Both the position numbers and the translations under genes were made by a program. The notes beneath the pieces are model-generated. The model did no database searches, was not told the DNA's origin, and saw only the letters and a program-made list of their open reading frames with translations. A stretch of DNA of 64,000 bases, from positions 1,627,501-1,691,500 of the forward strand of contig NZ_CP029353.1 of the NCBI RefSeq assembly GCF_003130795.1, read 5' to 3'. Below are positions 39,381 through 48,244 of this stretch, one piece after another. Position 1 is the first letter of the stretch. Each line of letters starts with the position of its first letter. Origin of the DNA: Azospirillum thermophilum (GTDB lineage Bacteria > Pseudomonadota > Alphaproteobacteria > Azospirillales > Azospirillaceae).

Positions 39381-40675
39381 GACGCGCCTCCCGGCGCCGC
39401 GGCGTTGGCCTCGGTCTTCTTGCCGCCCTCGGCCGGACGCCCGTCGGCGTTGGGGGGATGGGCATTCGACTTGTCGCCGGACGGCTTGTCCTGCCCCTTC
39501 TCCGGCCCCTTCTCCGGCCCCTTGTCGGGATTGCTCCTGTCGGGGCCGCGCTCGGCCACCTTGGCGCCGGGATAGAGGCGCGACTGGCCATCCACCACCA
39601 CGCGGTCGCCGCCCTTCAGGCCGCCGGCGATCACCGCGGTGCCGTCCTGGGTGCGCGCCACCGCCACCGGCCGGACCTCCACCGTGTCGTCGGGCTTCAC
39701 GACGTAGACGAAGCGCCCCTGCTGGCCGGTCTGCACCGCCGTGTCGGGGACGGTCACCGCCTGGGGATCGACGCGAAGCGTCAGCACCACGTCGACGAAC
39801 TGGCCGGGCCACAGCCGCGTGTCGGCGTTGGGAAATTCACCCTTCACCTGGATGGTGCCGCTCTGCTGCTCCACCTGGCTGTCGACGAAGGTGAGTTTCC
39901 CCTCGGCCGGCGCCGTGCCGCGGTCGCCGGGGATGCCGGCGGTGACCAGCGGCGCCCCCTGGCGCATCGCCTCGCGGATCGCCGGCAGATGGCGCTCCGG
40001 CACGTTGAAGGACACCATGATCGGGCGAAGCTGCGTCAGGGTGACGAGCGGGGTGGCGTCGGCGGCGCGGACCATGCTGCCCGGCCGGGCATTGATGGCG
40101 CCGGTGCGACCGTCCATCGGCGCCGCGATCCGGGTGAAGCTGAGCGAGACCTTGGCCGCCTCGACGGCGGCGAGATCGGCCTTCACCGTCCCCTCCAGCG
40201 CCTCGGCGGCTGCGACGGCGGTGTCGTACTGGGTGCGGGAGACGGCGTTGGTGCGCAGCAGCTCCGCATAGCGCCTCATGTCGTTGCGCGCCTTGTCGAG
40301 GTTGGCGCGGTCACGCTCCAGATTGGCCTGCGCCTGGCGGAGCTGGGCCTCCAGCGCGCGGGAGTCGAGGGTGAAGAGCGGGTCGCCGGCCTTCACCTCC
40401 TGACCTTCGGTGAAGTGGACCGCCTCCACCACCGTATCGACACGCGCCTTGATGGCGATGGCGGCGATCGGCTGGACGGCGCCGATGGTGCTGATGCGGT
40501 CCGGCATCGGCTTCACCTCGGCGGCGCGGGTGACCACCGGAACGCCGCGGGCGCCGCCGCCGGGGGATGCGGCGGTGGCGCTCCGCCCTTCCCCGCCCGG
40601 CTTCCCGGCGTACCAGAAGCCGCCGGCGCCAAGCAGGGCCAGCACCAGCAACGCCAACAGGATACGTCTCGTCAC
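39377..40675 (-). CDS. RND efflux periplasmic adaptor (membrane fusion protein)
   Basis: 432-residue MdtA/AcrA-type adaptor linking the pump to the outer-membrane channel. The N-terminal membrane anchor is ILLALLVLALLGAGGFWYAG. The lipoyl half-motifs (VDTVVEAVHFTEGQEVKAGDPLF and IAAPMDGRTGAI) flank the alpha-hairpin (LRQAQANLERDRANLDKARN), followed by beta-barrel and membrane-proximal domains. It ends in an unusual Lys/Pro/Asp-rich tail with repeated KGPE units. Second gene of the tetR-adaptor-pump operon. Confidence 0.95.
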   Translation of the reverse strand: MTRRILLALLVLALLGAGGFWYAGKPGGEGRSATAASPGGGARGVPVVTRAAEVKPMPDRISTIGAVQPIAAIAIKARVDTVVEAVHFTEGQEVKAGDPLFTLDSRALEAQLRQAQANLERDRANLDKARNDMRRYAELLRTNAVSRTQYDTAVAAAEALEGTVKADLAAVEAAKVSLSFTRIAAPMDGRTGAINARPGSMVRAADATPLVTLTQLRPIMVSFNVPERHLPAIREAMRQGAPLVTAGIPGDRGTAPAEGKLTFVDSQVEQQSGTIQVKGEFPNADTRLWPGQFVDVVLTLRVDPQAVTVPDTAVQTGQQGRFVYVVKPDDTVEVRPVAVARTQDGTAVIAGGLKGGDRVVVDGQSRLYPGAKVAERGPDRSNPDKGPEKGPEKGQDKPSGDKSNAHPPNADGRPAEGGKKTEANAAAPGGAS

Positions 40676-40690
40676 GTCCGAACTCCGGGG

Positions 40691-41329
40691 CTACGCGTTC
40701 GCGATGGCAGAGGAATGGGAAGGAAGGGCCGGCTTGTCCGGCGGCGCCGCGGCGGTGGCCGCCAGCACGAGGTCGAGAATGGCGCGCTCCAGCACGTCGC
40801 GCGGCTGGCTGCCGCCCATCATGATGCCGCCGCGCACCATTCCGATGACCAGAAGCGGGGTCATCGCCGTGTCCACCTGGCGGAACTGTCCGGCGGCGAT
40901 GCCGTCCTCCAGCACCGCGCGCAGCGCCTCGGCGATGCGGGCGCTGCGGCGGCGCAGGATGCGGCGGGTGCGGTCGGCCAGATCGGAATGGTCGCCGCCC
41001 AGCAGTTTCAGCGTCGTCAACTGCTCGTTCAGCGTGTCGATCAGCGCCGAGATCATGGCGGTCAGGCGGTCGGTCGGGGCGGCGCCGGGATCGGCCGGCC
41101 CGTGCAGCCTGTCCTCCAGCCGGGACAGGGCGCGCTCCAGCGTCTCCAGATAGAGATCTTCCTTCGAAGGAAAGTAGCGGTAGAGCGTGGCCTTGCCCAC
41201 ACCGGCCGCCCGCGCCACCTCGTCCATCTGGACCTCGGCGTAGGAGCGGCCGGCGAACAGGGCGTCGGCCGCGGCGAGGATGGCCTCGCGCCGTTTGGCT
41301 CGCCAGTCGGGCATCGTGTCCAAAGGCAT
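40691..41329 (-). CDS. TetR-family regulator of the RND operon
   Basis: 212-residue repressor with the TetR helix-turn-helix at residues 15-60 (ILAAADALFAGRSYAEVQMD, then GVGKATLYRYFPSKEDLYLE). The C-terminal domain binds an unknown ligand. ATG 41329 is chosen; an ATG five codons later is equally possible because neither has a strong ribosome site. It is the first gene of the operon, 15 bp before the adaptor gene, so the regulator probably controls its own transcript. The promoter at 41359-41386 is the expected target. Confidence 0.9.
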   Translation of the reverse strand: MPLDTMPDWRAKRREAILAAADALFAGRSYAEVQMDEVARAAGVGKATLYRYFPSKEDLYLETLERALSRLEDRLHGPADPGAAPTDRLTAMISALIDTLNEQLTTLKLLGGDHSDLADRTRRILRRRSARIAEALRAVLEDGIAAGQFRQVDTAMTPLLVIGMVRGGIMMGGSQPRDVLERAILDLVLAATAAAPPDKPALPSHSSAIANA

Positions 41330-41358
41330 AAAATGGAACTCGCCGGTTTCAAAAAGGG

Positions 41359-41386
41359 ACGATAGCCCAAGCCGGCCGGCTGTCAA
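41359..41386 (-). promoter_or_regulatory. Sigma-70-type promoter of the tetR-RND operon
   Basis: On the minus strand TTGACA (41386-41381), a 16-base spacer and TATCGT (41364-41359). The spacer holds the palindrome GCCGGCCGGC, and GAAACCG occurs on both sides of the promoter, which are plausible repressor half-sites. Confidence 0.65.
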
Positions 41387-41517
41387 GGGGGACCATTCAG
41401 ACCCGAACGGTTTCGCCGGACCCTGGGCAGGTTTTCCGAACTCCGCCCGCCCATGCGGGGTCCGATCTGGAGAAACCTGCTTAGCAGCCGGCGATGGCGG
41501 AATGGTGACGGCCCGAT

Positions 41518-41550
41518 GAAAAAGCCCTCCTCCCGCGCGGGAGGAGGGCT
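41518..41550 (-). terminator. Intrinsic terminator of the BON-domain gene
   Basis: A perfect 28-base palindrome (41523-41550, AGCCCTCCTCCCGC and complement), followed on the minus strand by a T-run, about 40 bases behind the BON gene stop. Confidence 0.92.
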
Positions 41551-41586
41551 TCTCCGACGAACACCCGTCAGGCCGGGGCCGGACGA

Positions 41587-42684
41587 TCAGGTGCTGGTGC
41601 CGGGGGTGCGGGCGGTGGTTGCCGGCGTGCCGGTGCCGATGCCGCCGGAGGTGCCGCTGGTCGTCCCGGCAGTGCCGCCTGAGCCGCCGCCGCCGCTGCC
41701 CGAACTGCGGCCGGTCAGGCCGCTGGAGGCGTCGGCCGGACCGCCCACCCCGGCGGACGCCATCGCGGAGGCTCCCGCCCCGGTGCCGGTCCCGCTGGTC
41801 GACCCGCCGCCGGTGCTGCTGCCGAGCCCCATGTCCTGCCGGCTGCCGGAGCCGGTGTCCTGCCGGACGCGCAGGTTGTTCTGGACATGGGTCACGCCGG
41901 AGACGGACTCCGCCAGGTCCTCCGCCCGCCGCCTGACGGTGCGGTGGTCGACATGGCCGGACAGGGTGACCTCGCCGTTGCTCACCGTCACGTCGATGTC
42001 CGAGGCGTCGACATAGGGATCGTCGGTCAGGCGGTCGTTGATGTCCTCGCGGATCCGCTCGTCGAGAGCGGGTGTAGCCGCGCGGGCCGCGGCCGCGATG
42101 CTGCGCGCGGATCTCGTCCTCGTGGCGGCGGCGGGCGGCATCGTCGTCGCCGAACCAGGAGGCGATCTCGTCGCCGCCCGTTCGAGGAAGCCGCGCCGTG
42201 CTGGGCCGTAGCCCGGGGCCGGCCATCGTGCGCCATGGCCCGGCCGTAGCCGCCGCCATAGCCTTCGTGCGCGCCGGCGCCAGGAGGCGGTCCCGGAGGA
42301 GGTCCCAGGAGCGGTCGCCGCCGCCGAATGGCCCTGGTGCCGTAGTCCCGGTGCCGAAGCCCCTCATAGTCGCGGTCGATGTAGTCGCCGCGGTCGCCGA
42401 AGTCGCGCATGCCCTCTTCCCGGCCGCCGAGGTCGCGTCCGCCGCGGGTCTCGCGACCATAGCCCGAACCGCCCGAATATCCGCCATAGCCGGAGGAGCC
42501 GCGCCGCGTGAAGCCACTGCCATAGCCGGCGCCGCGCTCGACCTCGTACCGGTCGTCGCCGCTGCGGGAGCCGAAGTCGCGACGGCCCCAGTCGCCGGCA
42601 TCGAACCCGCGTTCGTCACCATAGCCGCGCTCGCCCTCGCGCCAGTCGCGGCCCTCGTTCCGCCATGTTCTCGTGCTGTGCCAT
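41587..42684 (-). CDS. BON-domain protein with disordered N-terminus (several frame changes in this assembly)
   Basis: Reconstructed protein of about 365 residues. It starts at ATG 42684 after GGGAG. The first part is very rich in Gly, Arg, Asp and Tyr (for example DYIDRDYEGLRHRDYG). It is followed by FLERA, ASWFGDDDAARRR and RGRGPRGYTRS. The BON domain is intact (DERIREDINDRLTDDPYVDAS ... VTLSGHVDHRTVRRRAEDL ... VSGVTHVQNNLRV), then a Gly/Ser/Thr tail. Sequence between about 42665 and 42070 changes frame four times; two changes are repaired by one added G. The BON part and the terminator are sound. BON proteins act at membranes or in stress defence; the role here is unknown. Confidence 0.65.
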
Positions 42685-42816
42685 GGTGGTCTGCTCCCTC
42701 ATGCGTTCGTTCGTCCGCCGCGGGCTGCTTCCCGGCGGCGCTGAACGGTCAACAGAGGGGTCGGAGAGGGCGTTCCGGAATTCTTCCGCGCCTCCCTGGG
42801 CGGGGCGGGCCGATCA

Positions 42817-42831
42817 TGGCACGGGGCTTGC
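42817..42831 (+). promoter_or_regulatory. Orphan consensus sigma-54 promoter
   Basis: TGGCACGGGGCTTGC matches the sigma-54 consensus TGGCAC-N5-TTGC at all ten fixed bases, with GG and GC ten bases apart. No plus-strand protein gene follows; a strong terminator does, about 35 bases after the -12 element. Confidence 0.7.
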
Positions 42832-42842
42832 GTGATATCGCC

Positions 42843-42901
42843 CCGGTTGGTTCCACGCATGGCCTTACGGCTCCGGTGCTCGGCTCCGGAGCCGTTTTTT
42901 T
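42843..42901 (+). ncRNA. Candidate sigma-54-dependent small RNA (~60 nt)
   Basis: Predicted transcript from about 12 bases after the -12 GC of the sigma-54 element to the end of the T-run. It would consist of about 24 unpaired bases (start estimated, containing GGTTGGTTCCACGC) followed by a 10-bp terminator hairpin and seven U. No open reading frame with a ribosome site is present, and both flanking genes are on the other strand. The promoter and terminator are seen; the existence of the RNA is inferred. It would be expected under nitrogen limitation or another sigma-54 condition. Confidence 0.5.
42867..42901 (+). terminator. Strong plus-strand intrinsic terminator
   Basis: ACGGCTCCGG and CCGGAGCCGT are perfect complements around a nine-base loop, followed by seven T on the plus strand only. 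On the minus strand no T-run follows, so it cannot serve the response regulator gene at 42945. Confidence 0.88.
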
Positions 42902-42944
42902 GGTCAGGCTGGTCGAAGGGCGGGCAACCGCCCCGGCCGCGGCC

Positions 42945-43331
42945 TCAATCCTCGGGCAGGGACAGGCCCAGCAGACGGCCGGCGGCGGTGCGCAGCTCCT
43001 CGTTCAGGAACGGCTTGTAGAGCACGGCGTCGGCATTGAACATCTCGGTCATCTTCAGGACATAGCCGGCCGGCAGGTTGGGGGCGCCGCCGGACATGGC
43101 CAGCACCTTCACCCCGGGATACTCGGCACGGATGGCCTTTATCAGCTCGACCCCGTCGACCTCCGGCATCAGGACGTCGGTCACCACCAGGTCGAACGGC
43201 CCCTTCTGCAGCTCGTTCAGGGCGAGCCGGCCATTCTCCGCCTCGATCACCTCGAGCCCCAGCGACTCCAGGTATGCCACAACCGACAGTCGGACGGCGG
43301 GGGAGTCCTCAACAACCAGAATTTTAGCCAT
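42945..43331 (-). CDS. Single-domain response regulator (CheY-like)
   Basis: 128-residue receiver domain: ILVVEDSP with the acidic pair, phospho-Asp in LVVTDVLMPEVDG, Thr/Ser region VLAMSGG, and Lys in LYKPF. No output domain. ATG 43331 starts at the first beta strand; the upstream in-frame Met is unlikely. It follows the STAS gene by 132 bp in the same direction, so it may be the last gene of the partner-switching operon or a separate unit. Its partner kinase is not evident. Confidence 0.92.
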   Translation of the reverse strand: MAKILVVEDSPAVRLSVVAYLESLGLEVIEAENGRLALNELQKGPFDLVVTDVLMPEVDGVELIKAIRAEYPGVKVLAMSGGAPNLPAGYVLKMTEMFNADAVLYKPFLNEELRTAAGRLLGLSLPED

Positions 43332-43463
43332 CACCCGTATTTCCCGTCCCCGTGACCAGACACGCACCACTCAGTCGACTGAACGCACGGGCATCCGGTC
43401 AAGGTGAATCAGCATTATTGCGTCATTTTGCAGCAACCGGCCGGCGTCGCGGCCGGCAGGCGC

Positions 43464-43799
43464 TCAGGACAGCGCCGCTACGGCCTCCTCGGCCTTCCCG
43501 TGGATCTCGAACAGCGACGAGAAGCCGCTGAGATCGAACACCTCGCGGATGTGCGGCGCCATGGCGGCCAGCGCGATCCGTCCGCCCGCCGGCCGGGCCC
43601 GCTTGGCGGCGACCAGGAGCGAGCGCAGACCGGCCGAACTGATGTAGGTCAGCGGCTCCATGTCGACAACCACGCGGCTCGCCGAGCTGCCCACCGCCTC
43701 GACCAGATGGGTCTCGAATTCGGCGGCATTGCTGCTGTCGATGCGCCCCTCGGCCTTCAGAACGGTGACGGAGCCAACGGTCTGCTTGCTGATGTTCAT
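43464..43799 (-). CDS. STAS-domain anti-sigma factor antagonist
   Basis: 111-residue SpoIIAA/RsbV-like protein. In partner switching its unphosphorylated form binds the RsbW-type kinase; phosphorylation of a conserved Ser releases it. The target Ser is S55 in LTYISSAGLRSL. Located directly downstream (78 bp) of a PP2C phosphatase gene, its expected dephosphorylating partner. The candidate kinase is the RsbW-like protein at 53311. Confidence 0.93.
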   Translation of the reverse strand: MNISKQTVGSVTVLKAEGRIDSSNAAEFETHLVEAVGSSASRVVVDMEPLTYISSAGLRSLLVAAKRARPAGGRIALAAMAPHIREVFDLSGFSSLFEIHGKAEEAVAALS

Positions 43800-43877
43800 T
43801 CCTCGCCCTCACGGGTTCATGTTTGGCGCCCGTGTATAGCACGGCTCCCGCCCCGATCCCTAGACACCTCTGCTGCC

Positions 43878-45995
43878 TCAGGCCTGCGCCGCCGCCATGG
43901 CCGGGAGGGCCGGAGCGCCGTCCTGCGCCGCCATCCCGTGCCAGCGCAGGACGAGGCAGGTGATGTCGTCGGACTGCGGCGCGCCGGCGGTGAAGCGGGC
44001 GACGTCGGACAGGATGCCGTCCAGCCCGTCCCTCGCCGAGGCGGCGGCCTGCGCACCGACCACGGCCGCCAGCCGCCCGTCGCCGTACATCACCTCGGCG
44101 TCGTTGAAGGCCTCGGTCACGCCGTCGGTGAAGAGGACGACCATGTCGCCGCTCTCGAGCCGCAGCGACCGTTCGGCATAGGGCATGTCGGGCATGGCGG
44201 CCAGCGCGATGCCGGGCGTGCGCGCCAGTTCCGCAACCGTGCCGTCGCGCGACAGGCGCAGCGGCGGGTTGTGGCCGCCGTTGGAGTAGGCGAGTTCGCC
44301 GGTGCGCAGGTCGAGTTCGCCGTAGAAGACGGTGACGAACATCGACTGCTCGTTCTCCGCGGCCAGCAGGTTGTTGACCCGCCGCATCGTCTCCGCCGGA
44401 CCGACGCCCGACTCGGCGATGGCCCGCAGCATGGTGCGGGTGATCAGCATGAAGAAGGCCGCCGGAATGCCCTTGCCCGACACGTCGGCGATGACGATGG
44501 CGACCTTGCCGCCGGGAATCGGGAAGAAGTCGTAGAAGTCGCCGCCGACCTCCTTGGCCGGGACCATCCGGGCCGCCACCTCCATCTGCGGCAGGCTGGG
44601 GAAAACCTGCGGCAGGATGGTGAGCTGCATGGTGCGGGCGATCTCCAGCTCCTGCTGCAGGCTGATGAGGCGGCGCTTGTCGGCCAGCGCCTCGCGCAGG
44701 TCGCGGACGAGCTGGACGAGCTGGACCTGCTGCGTGCTGACCCGCGTGGCGAGGCGGGAGAAGCCGAGCGCCAGCAGCCCGAGCTCGTCGCTGACGCCCT
44801 TGGACTGGGCGGACTGCGGGTCGTAGGTCGCCATCTCGATCTGCCGCAGCTCGTCGAGCAGGCTCTGCCGCGCCTCGTCCTCCAGGGTGACGGCCAGCGT
44901 CTCCATCTGGCGGCGGATGAAGCGCTGCTGGCGGCGCAGGCGGCGTTCGCGCTGGCCGGCCGACCGCTCGATGTCGCGCATCACGCCGCGGAACACCTCC
45001 ACCGCGCGGGCGATGCGCCCGATCTCGTCATTGCCGGCGGGCAGCTCGACATAGCCCATCGCCCGGCCGGCCGAAAGGTCCTGCAGCGCCTGCACCGCCG
45101 TGTCGAGCGTGGCGAAGTTCTTGCGCAGATAGCCGTAGAGCAGCGCCAGCGCCGCCAGCACGAGCAGGGCGACCGCCGCGACATAGGCGATGGTCCACAG
45201 CCGCCGCTCCGCCGCCGCCTGCGTCACGTCCAGCGCGACCAGCACCGTGGCGACCCGGCCGCCGGCGAGGTCGGCGATCGGCAGGCTGGCGAGGTCGTAG
45301 CTCCGTCCCTCGGCCTGCAGGGGAAGGATGACGCGCTCCGCCGGGCGAAGCAGGGGCTGGATGACCGGCCACAGCGGATCGTTGGCCCCGGCGACCGGCT
45401 CGCCCGCCCGCGACACCGCGAAGACCCGGCCGCCCACCGCCTTGCGCAGCGCGTCCAGCGCCGCCGGCAGGCCGAGGCCGATGACCGCCGCCCCGGTGAC
45501 CGACGTCCCGGAATGGACCGGGGAGGAGGCGGTCACCAGCAGCCGGTCGCCGGCCCCGATGCGCAGGCCGCGGGGCAGCCGCTGCCCGCCCAGCAGGGTG
45601 TCCACCTGCGTCTTGCCCAGCAGCGGCGCCGGGTCGAGCGAGCGGTCGGTGCTGTAGAGCAGGGCGCCGGTGGAGGCGAAGAGGTTCACGTCGGCGAAGC
45701 CGGCGCGGGCGGTGATGCCCAACGCCTCCAGCCGGCGGCTCAGCGGCGCGCGCTCACCGGCGCCCAGCGCCTGCGCCACCTCCGGGTCGGAGGCCAGCCG
45801 GCCGAGGGCGAGGTCGGCCCTGCCGGTCGCGGTGGTCATGGCGAGCTGCCAGGAGGATTCCAGCCGGGCCAGCTCCAGCTCCCGCGCGTGGCGGTCGGCG
45901 GCGTCCTCGCGAAGGCCGGCCATCCCCAGCAGAAGGGCGGAGACCACCGCGGTGGTGGCGAGCACGAAGAGGATGATGCGGGTCTGGAGCAGCAT
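43878..45995 (-). CDS. Membrane sensor SpoIIE/PP2C serine phosphatase
   Basis: 705 residues. The N-terminal membrane segment (IILFVLATTAVVSALLLGMAG) is followed by a periplasmic sensor region of about 240 residues (Cache-like), a second membrane segment (AYVAAVALLVLAALALLYGYL), a HAMP-like linker (ATLDTAVQALQDLSAGRAM) and a coiled-coil. The C-terminal PP2C domain has metal-site motifs GGDFYDFF, IADVSGKGIPAAFFM, FTDGVTEAFN and SDDITCL. It would dephosphorylate the STAS protein encoded next. ATG 45995 has AGAGG before it and lies 14 bp behind the previous stop. Confidence 0.95.
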   Translation of the reverse strand: MLLQTRIILFVLATTAVVSALLLGMAGLREDAADRHARELELARLESSWQLAMTTATGRADLALGRLASDPEVAQALGAGERAPLSRRLEALGITARAGFADVNLFASTGALLYSTDRSLDPAPLLGKTQVDTLLGGQRLPRGLRIGAGDRLLVTASSPVHSGTSVTGAAVIGLGLPAALDALRKAVGGRVFAVSRAGEPVAGANDPLWPVIQPLLRPAERVILPLQAEGRSYDLASLPIADLAGGRVATVLVALDVTQAAAERRLWTIAYVAAVALLVLAALALLYGYLRKNFATLDTAVQALQDLSAGRAMGYVELPAGNDEIGRIARAVEVFRGVMRDIERSAGQRERRLRRQQRFIRRQMETLAVTLEDEARQSLLDELRQIEMATYDPQSAQSKGVSDELGLLALGFSRLATRVSTQQVQLVQLVRDLREALADKRRLISLQQELEIARTMQLTILPQVFPSLPQMEVAARMVPAKEVGGDFYDFFPIPGGKVAIVIADVSGKGIPAAFFMLITRTMLRAIAESGVGPAETMRRVNNLLAAENEQSMFVTVFYGELDLRTGELAYSNGGHNPPLRLSRDGTVAELARTPGIALAAMPDMPYAERSLRLESGDMVVLFTDGVTEAFNDAEVMYGDGRLAAVVGAQAAASARDGLDGILSDVARFTAGAPQSDDITCLVLRWHGMAAQDGAPALPAMAAAQA

Positions 45996-46009
45996 CGGTC
46001 GGCGCCTCT

Positions 46010-47431
46010 TCAGGACCGCGGGATGACGAAGGGCCGCGCCACCGGCAGGGCCAGCAGCGAGAGCACCAGGGCGGAGGCGGCGAGTTCCCCGCCATTCCAG
46101 TCGAGCGCCACCGCCCACAGCAGGGCGGCGACCAGCGCCACGGCGGTCGCCCGCAGCACCGTGCCGGCGCCCCCGCGAACCTGCCGCCGCACATAGGCGA
46201 GCGACAGGCCGGCGGCGAGGCCGCCCCCGGCGAGCGCCGCGACCAGCCCCGACAGGGCGGCACCGCGCAGCAGAAGGACCGCGCCGCACGCCACCGCCAG
46301 CCCGGCGAGCAGGGCGGCGCCGCGCACCCGGCGCGCCGGCGCGCTGCGGCCGGCCAGCAGTCCGGCCAGCAGCGCCACGCCGCCGGCCGCCAGGAAGGCG
46401 GGCACGTCCTCCGGCACGCCGCGTGCCGCGGGAACCGCGGCAGCCGCCGCCAACGCGGCGGCGGCGACCGCCAGAGCGACATAGCCCTGGGCGTCGCTGG
46501 CCCGGGCATCGACCACCCGCCGCGGCGGGGTCGCCAGCCCCGGCCCGAGGGCGTCCAGGGTGCGGTCGCGCGCCGCCTCCACCGCGCGGGCGACCTCGGC
46601 GTCGAAGACCGCGCTGCGCACCTCGTCGGCATGGGCGGCGAAGCGCTGGCGGCGGTCATGCATCAGGAAGACCGCCGCGTTGCAGGCGAGCAGCAGCCGG
46701 CCCAACTGGTCGCGCGGCCGGCGCCCGACGAGGGTCGAGAAGTCGCCCAGCGCCGCCGAGGCCATGACCGCGGAGAGCCGCCGCAGCGGGGCGAGCAGGA
46801 TCGCCGACACCAGCGCCGCCGACATCTCGGCCAGCAGCAGGGTCACCGCCAGCGCGCCGAGCGCCACCACGGTCAGCTCGCGCAGGATCTGGGCACGGAT
46901 GGCGCGGGGGTGGACGCCGACCAGCACATGGCCGAGGGTGTGGCTGACCGTCTCGCCGGCGTCGCGCAGCCGCATCCGCACCACGAGATAGCCTTCGCGC
47001 TCCACCGGGCGGGCCGCCACGGCGCGCGACGCCGGCTCGGCCACGTCCCTCATGGCATGGATCAGGCCGGCCAGCCGATCGGGCTCGAGGCCCACGGCCT
47101 GCAGCACCTGGTCCTTCTCCCCGAGCACGGCGATGAAGCCGGTGTCCGGGTTGCGCTGCGCGATGCCGCCGAGATACTCGTCGAGCCCCGGCAGCCGGTC
47201 GAGCGGGATGCCGTGGAACAACGCCCGCTCCAGCTCCGCCTGCACGGAATCGGCGATGGCCGCCGCCTTGGTCGCCCGCGCCTCCGCCAGATTCTGCTGG
47301 GCGAGCTGCGTGCCGAGCAGGCCGACGCCCGCCATGGTCAGCAGCGCCGCCAGCAGAACGATCAGCGGGATGCCGACGCGGAAGGCCAGGGTCCGGCGGG
47401 CCGCCGTGGGGATGTCGCTCGTCATCGTCAT
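46010..47431 (-). CDS. Multi-spanning membrane sensor of the partner-switching operon
   Basis: 473 residues. A membrane segment (VGIPLIVLLAALLTMAGVGLL) leads to a periplasmic module with the motif HGIPLDRLPGLDEYL and FIAVLGEKDQVLQ, shared with three neighbours. A second membrane segment and HAMP-like stretch (LLAPLRRLSAVMASAALGDF) follow, then a soluble helical part, and finally a run of about five to seven hydrophobic segments to the C-terminus. There is no kinase or phosphatase domain of its own. Its ATG overlaps the preceding stop (ATGA). It probably passes a signal to the PP2C protein encoded 14 bp downstream. Confidence 0.8.
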   Translation of the reverse strand: MTMTSDIPTAARRTLAFRVGIPLIVLLAALLTMAGVGLLGTQLAQQNLAEARATKAAAIADSVQAELERALFHGIPLDRLPGLDEYLGGIAQRNPDTGFIAVLGEKDQVLQAVGLEPDRLAGLIHAMRDVAEPASRAVAARPVEREGYLVVRMRLRDAGETVSHTLGHVLVGVHPRAIRAQILRELTVVALGALAVTLLLAEMSAALVSAILLAPLRRLSAVMASAALGDFSTLVGRRPRDQLGRLLLACNAAVFLMHDRRQRFAAHADEVRSAVFDAEVARAVEAARDRTLDALGPGLATPPRRVVDARASDAQGYVALAVAAAALAAAAAVPAARGVPEDVPAFLAAGGVALLAGLLAGRSAPARRVRGAALLAGLAVACGAVLLLRGAALSGLVAALAGGGLAAGLSLAYVRRQVRGGAGTVLRATAVALVAALLWAVALDWNGGELAASALVLSLLALPVARPFVIPRS

Positions 47432-48221
47432 GCCAGTTCGTCCAGCCGGGCAACCTCGCGCTCACCCTCCGCCAGCAGCGCCGCGCGCGGCGCACCGCGT
47501 CCTTGAAGGCGGCAACCGGCAGGCCGAGCGTGTCCGCCGCCCGCCCCGCCCCCGCTTCCCCGTCCGCGGCGGGCGGCGGCCCGGACCGGGAACCGGCGAG
47601 GGTCTCGATCTCCTGCGCCAGCCCGGCCAGCACCCGGCGCGGGCCGCGGGCGATCCAGACGCCGGCCAGCCAGGCGAGCAGCAGGACCGGGGCCGCGACC
47701 GCCAGCGCCCCGATGGAGAGCTGCAGCGCGTAGCTCTGGATGGGTTCGTCGACCACGTCGGCCGGCAGCCGAAGCAGGACCGCGCCCGCATTGGTGCCGA
47801 AGCTGGTGGTGATGCCGATGCCGAACAGCATCTCCGGCCCGCGTGTCAGGGTCCAGACACCCGGGCTGGCGACCTGTTCCGGCGTCGCGCCGACCTCGCC
47901 GACCTCGACGGCGTCGGTGGAGAAGAGGGCCACCCCCTCCTCGTCGAGGATGGCGATGGACAGCAGGTCCGGCAGGGCGACGCGGGCTCGCTCCAGCAGC
48001 GGCGGCACCTGCGACAGCTCGGCGAGGGCAAGGCCGAGGTTCAGCTGGGCCTCCAGCGAATCCTTCGTCTCGCTCAGCACGAACCCCGCCTGGGAGGCGA
48101 CCGCCTCCTGCAGCCGGCGGTGCTGCTCGCCGACCCAGAGGACGACGGCCGCCATGGCGGAGACGAGGACCGTCACCGCCAGGAACGCCGCCAGCCGCGC
48201 CGAGAAACTGCCCGTGCCCAT
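47428..48221 (-). CDS. Periplasmic sensor membrane protein B (frameshifted in this assembly)
   Basis: 264 residues after correction. N-terminal membrane segment (LAAFLAVTVLVSAMAAVVLWV), then a periplasmic sensor module with LNLGLALAELSQVPPLLERA and LSIAILDEEGVALFSTD, a second membrane segment (LSIGALAVAAPVLLLAWLAGV) and a short cytoplasmic tail. The frame breaks near 47480-47482. One added G gives a tail ending LLAEGEREVARLDELA, whose TGA overlaps the next ATG as in the rest of the operon. That overlap supports the correction. Function: sensory, no output domain. Confidence 0.75.
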
Positions 48222-48244
48222 GCGCCCTCTCCCCGCCCCTGCGT

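Noticed and set aside
36276..39575. Open plus-strand frame of about 1100 codons opposite the RND pump gene
   Set aside because: Composition is Arg/His/Asp/Gln-rich with no domain, typical of the antisense of a GC-rich gene; the minus strand encodes a complete RND protein.
42832..43020. Plus-strand open frame of 62 codons behind the orphan sigma-54 promoter
   Set aside because: No ribosome site, crosses the terminator and runs antisense into the response regulator gene.
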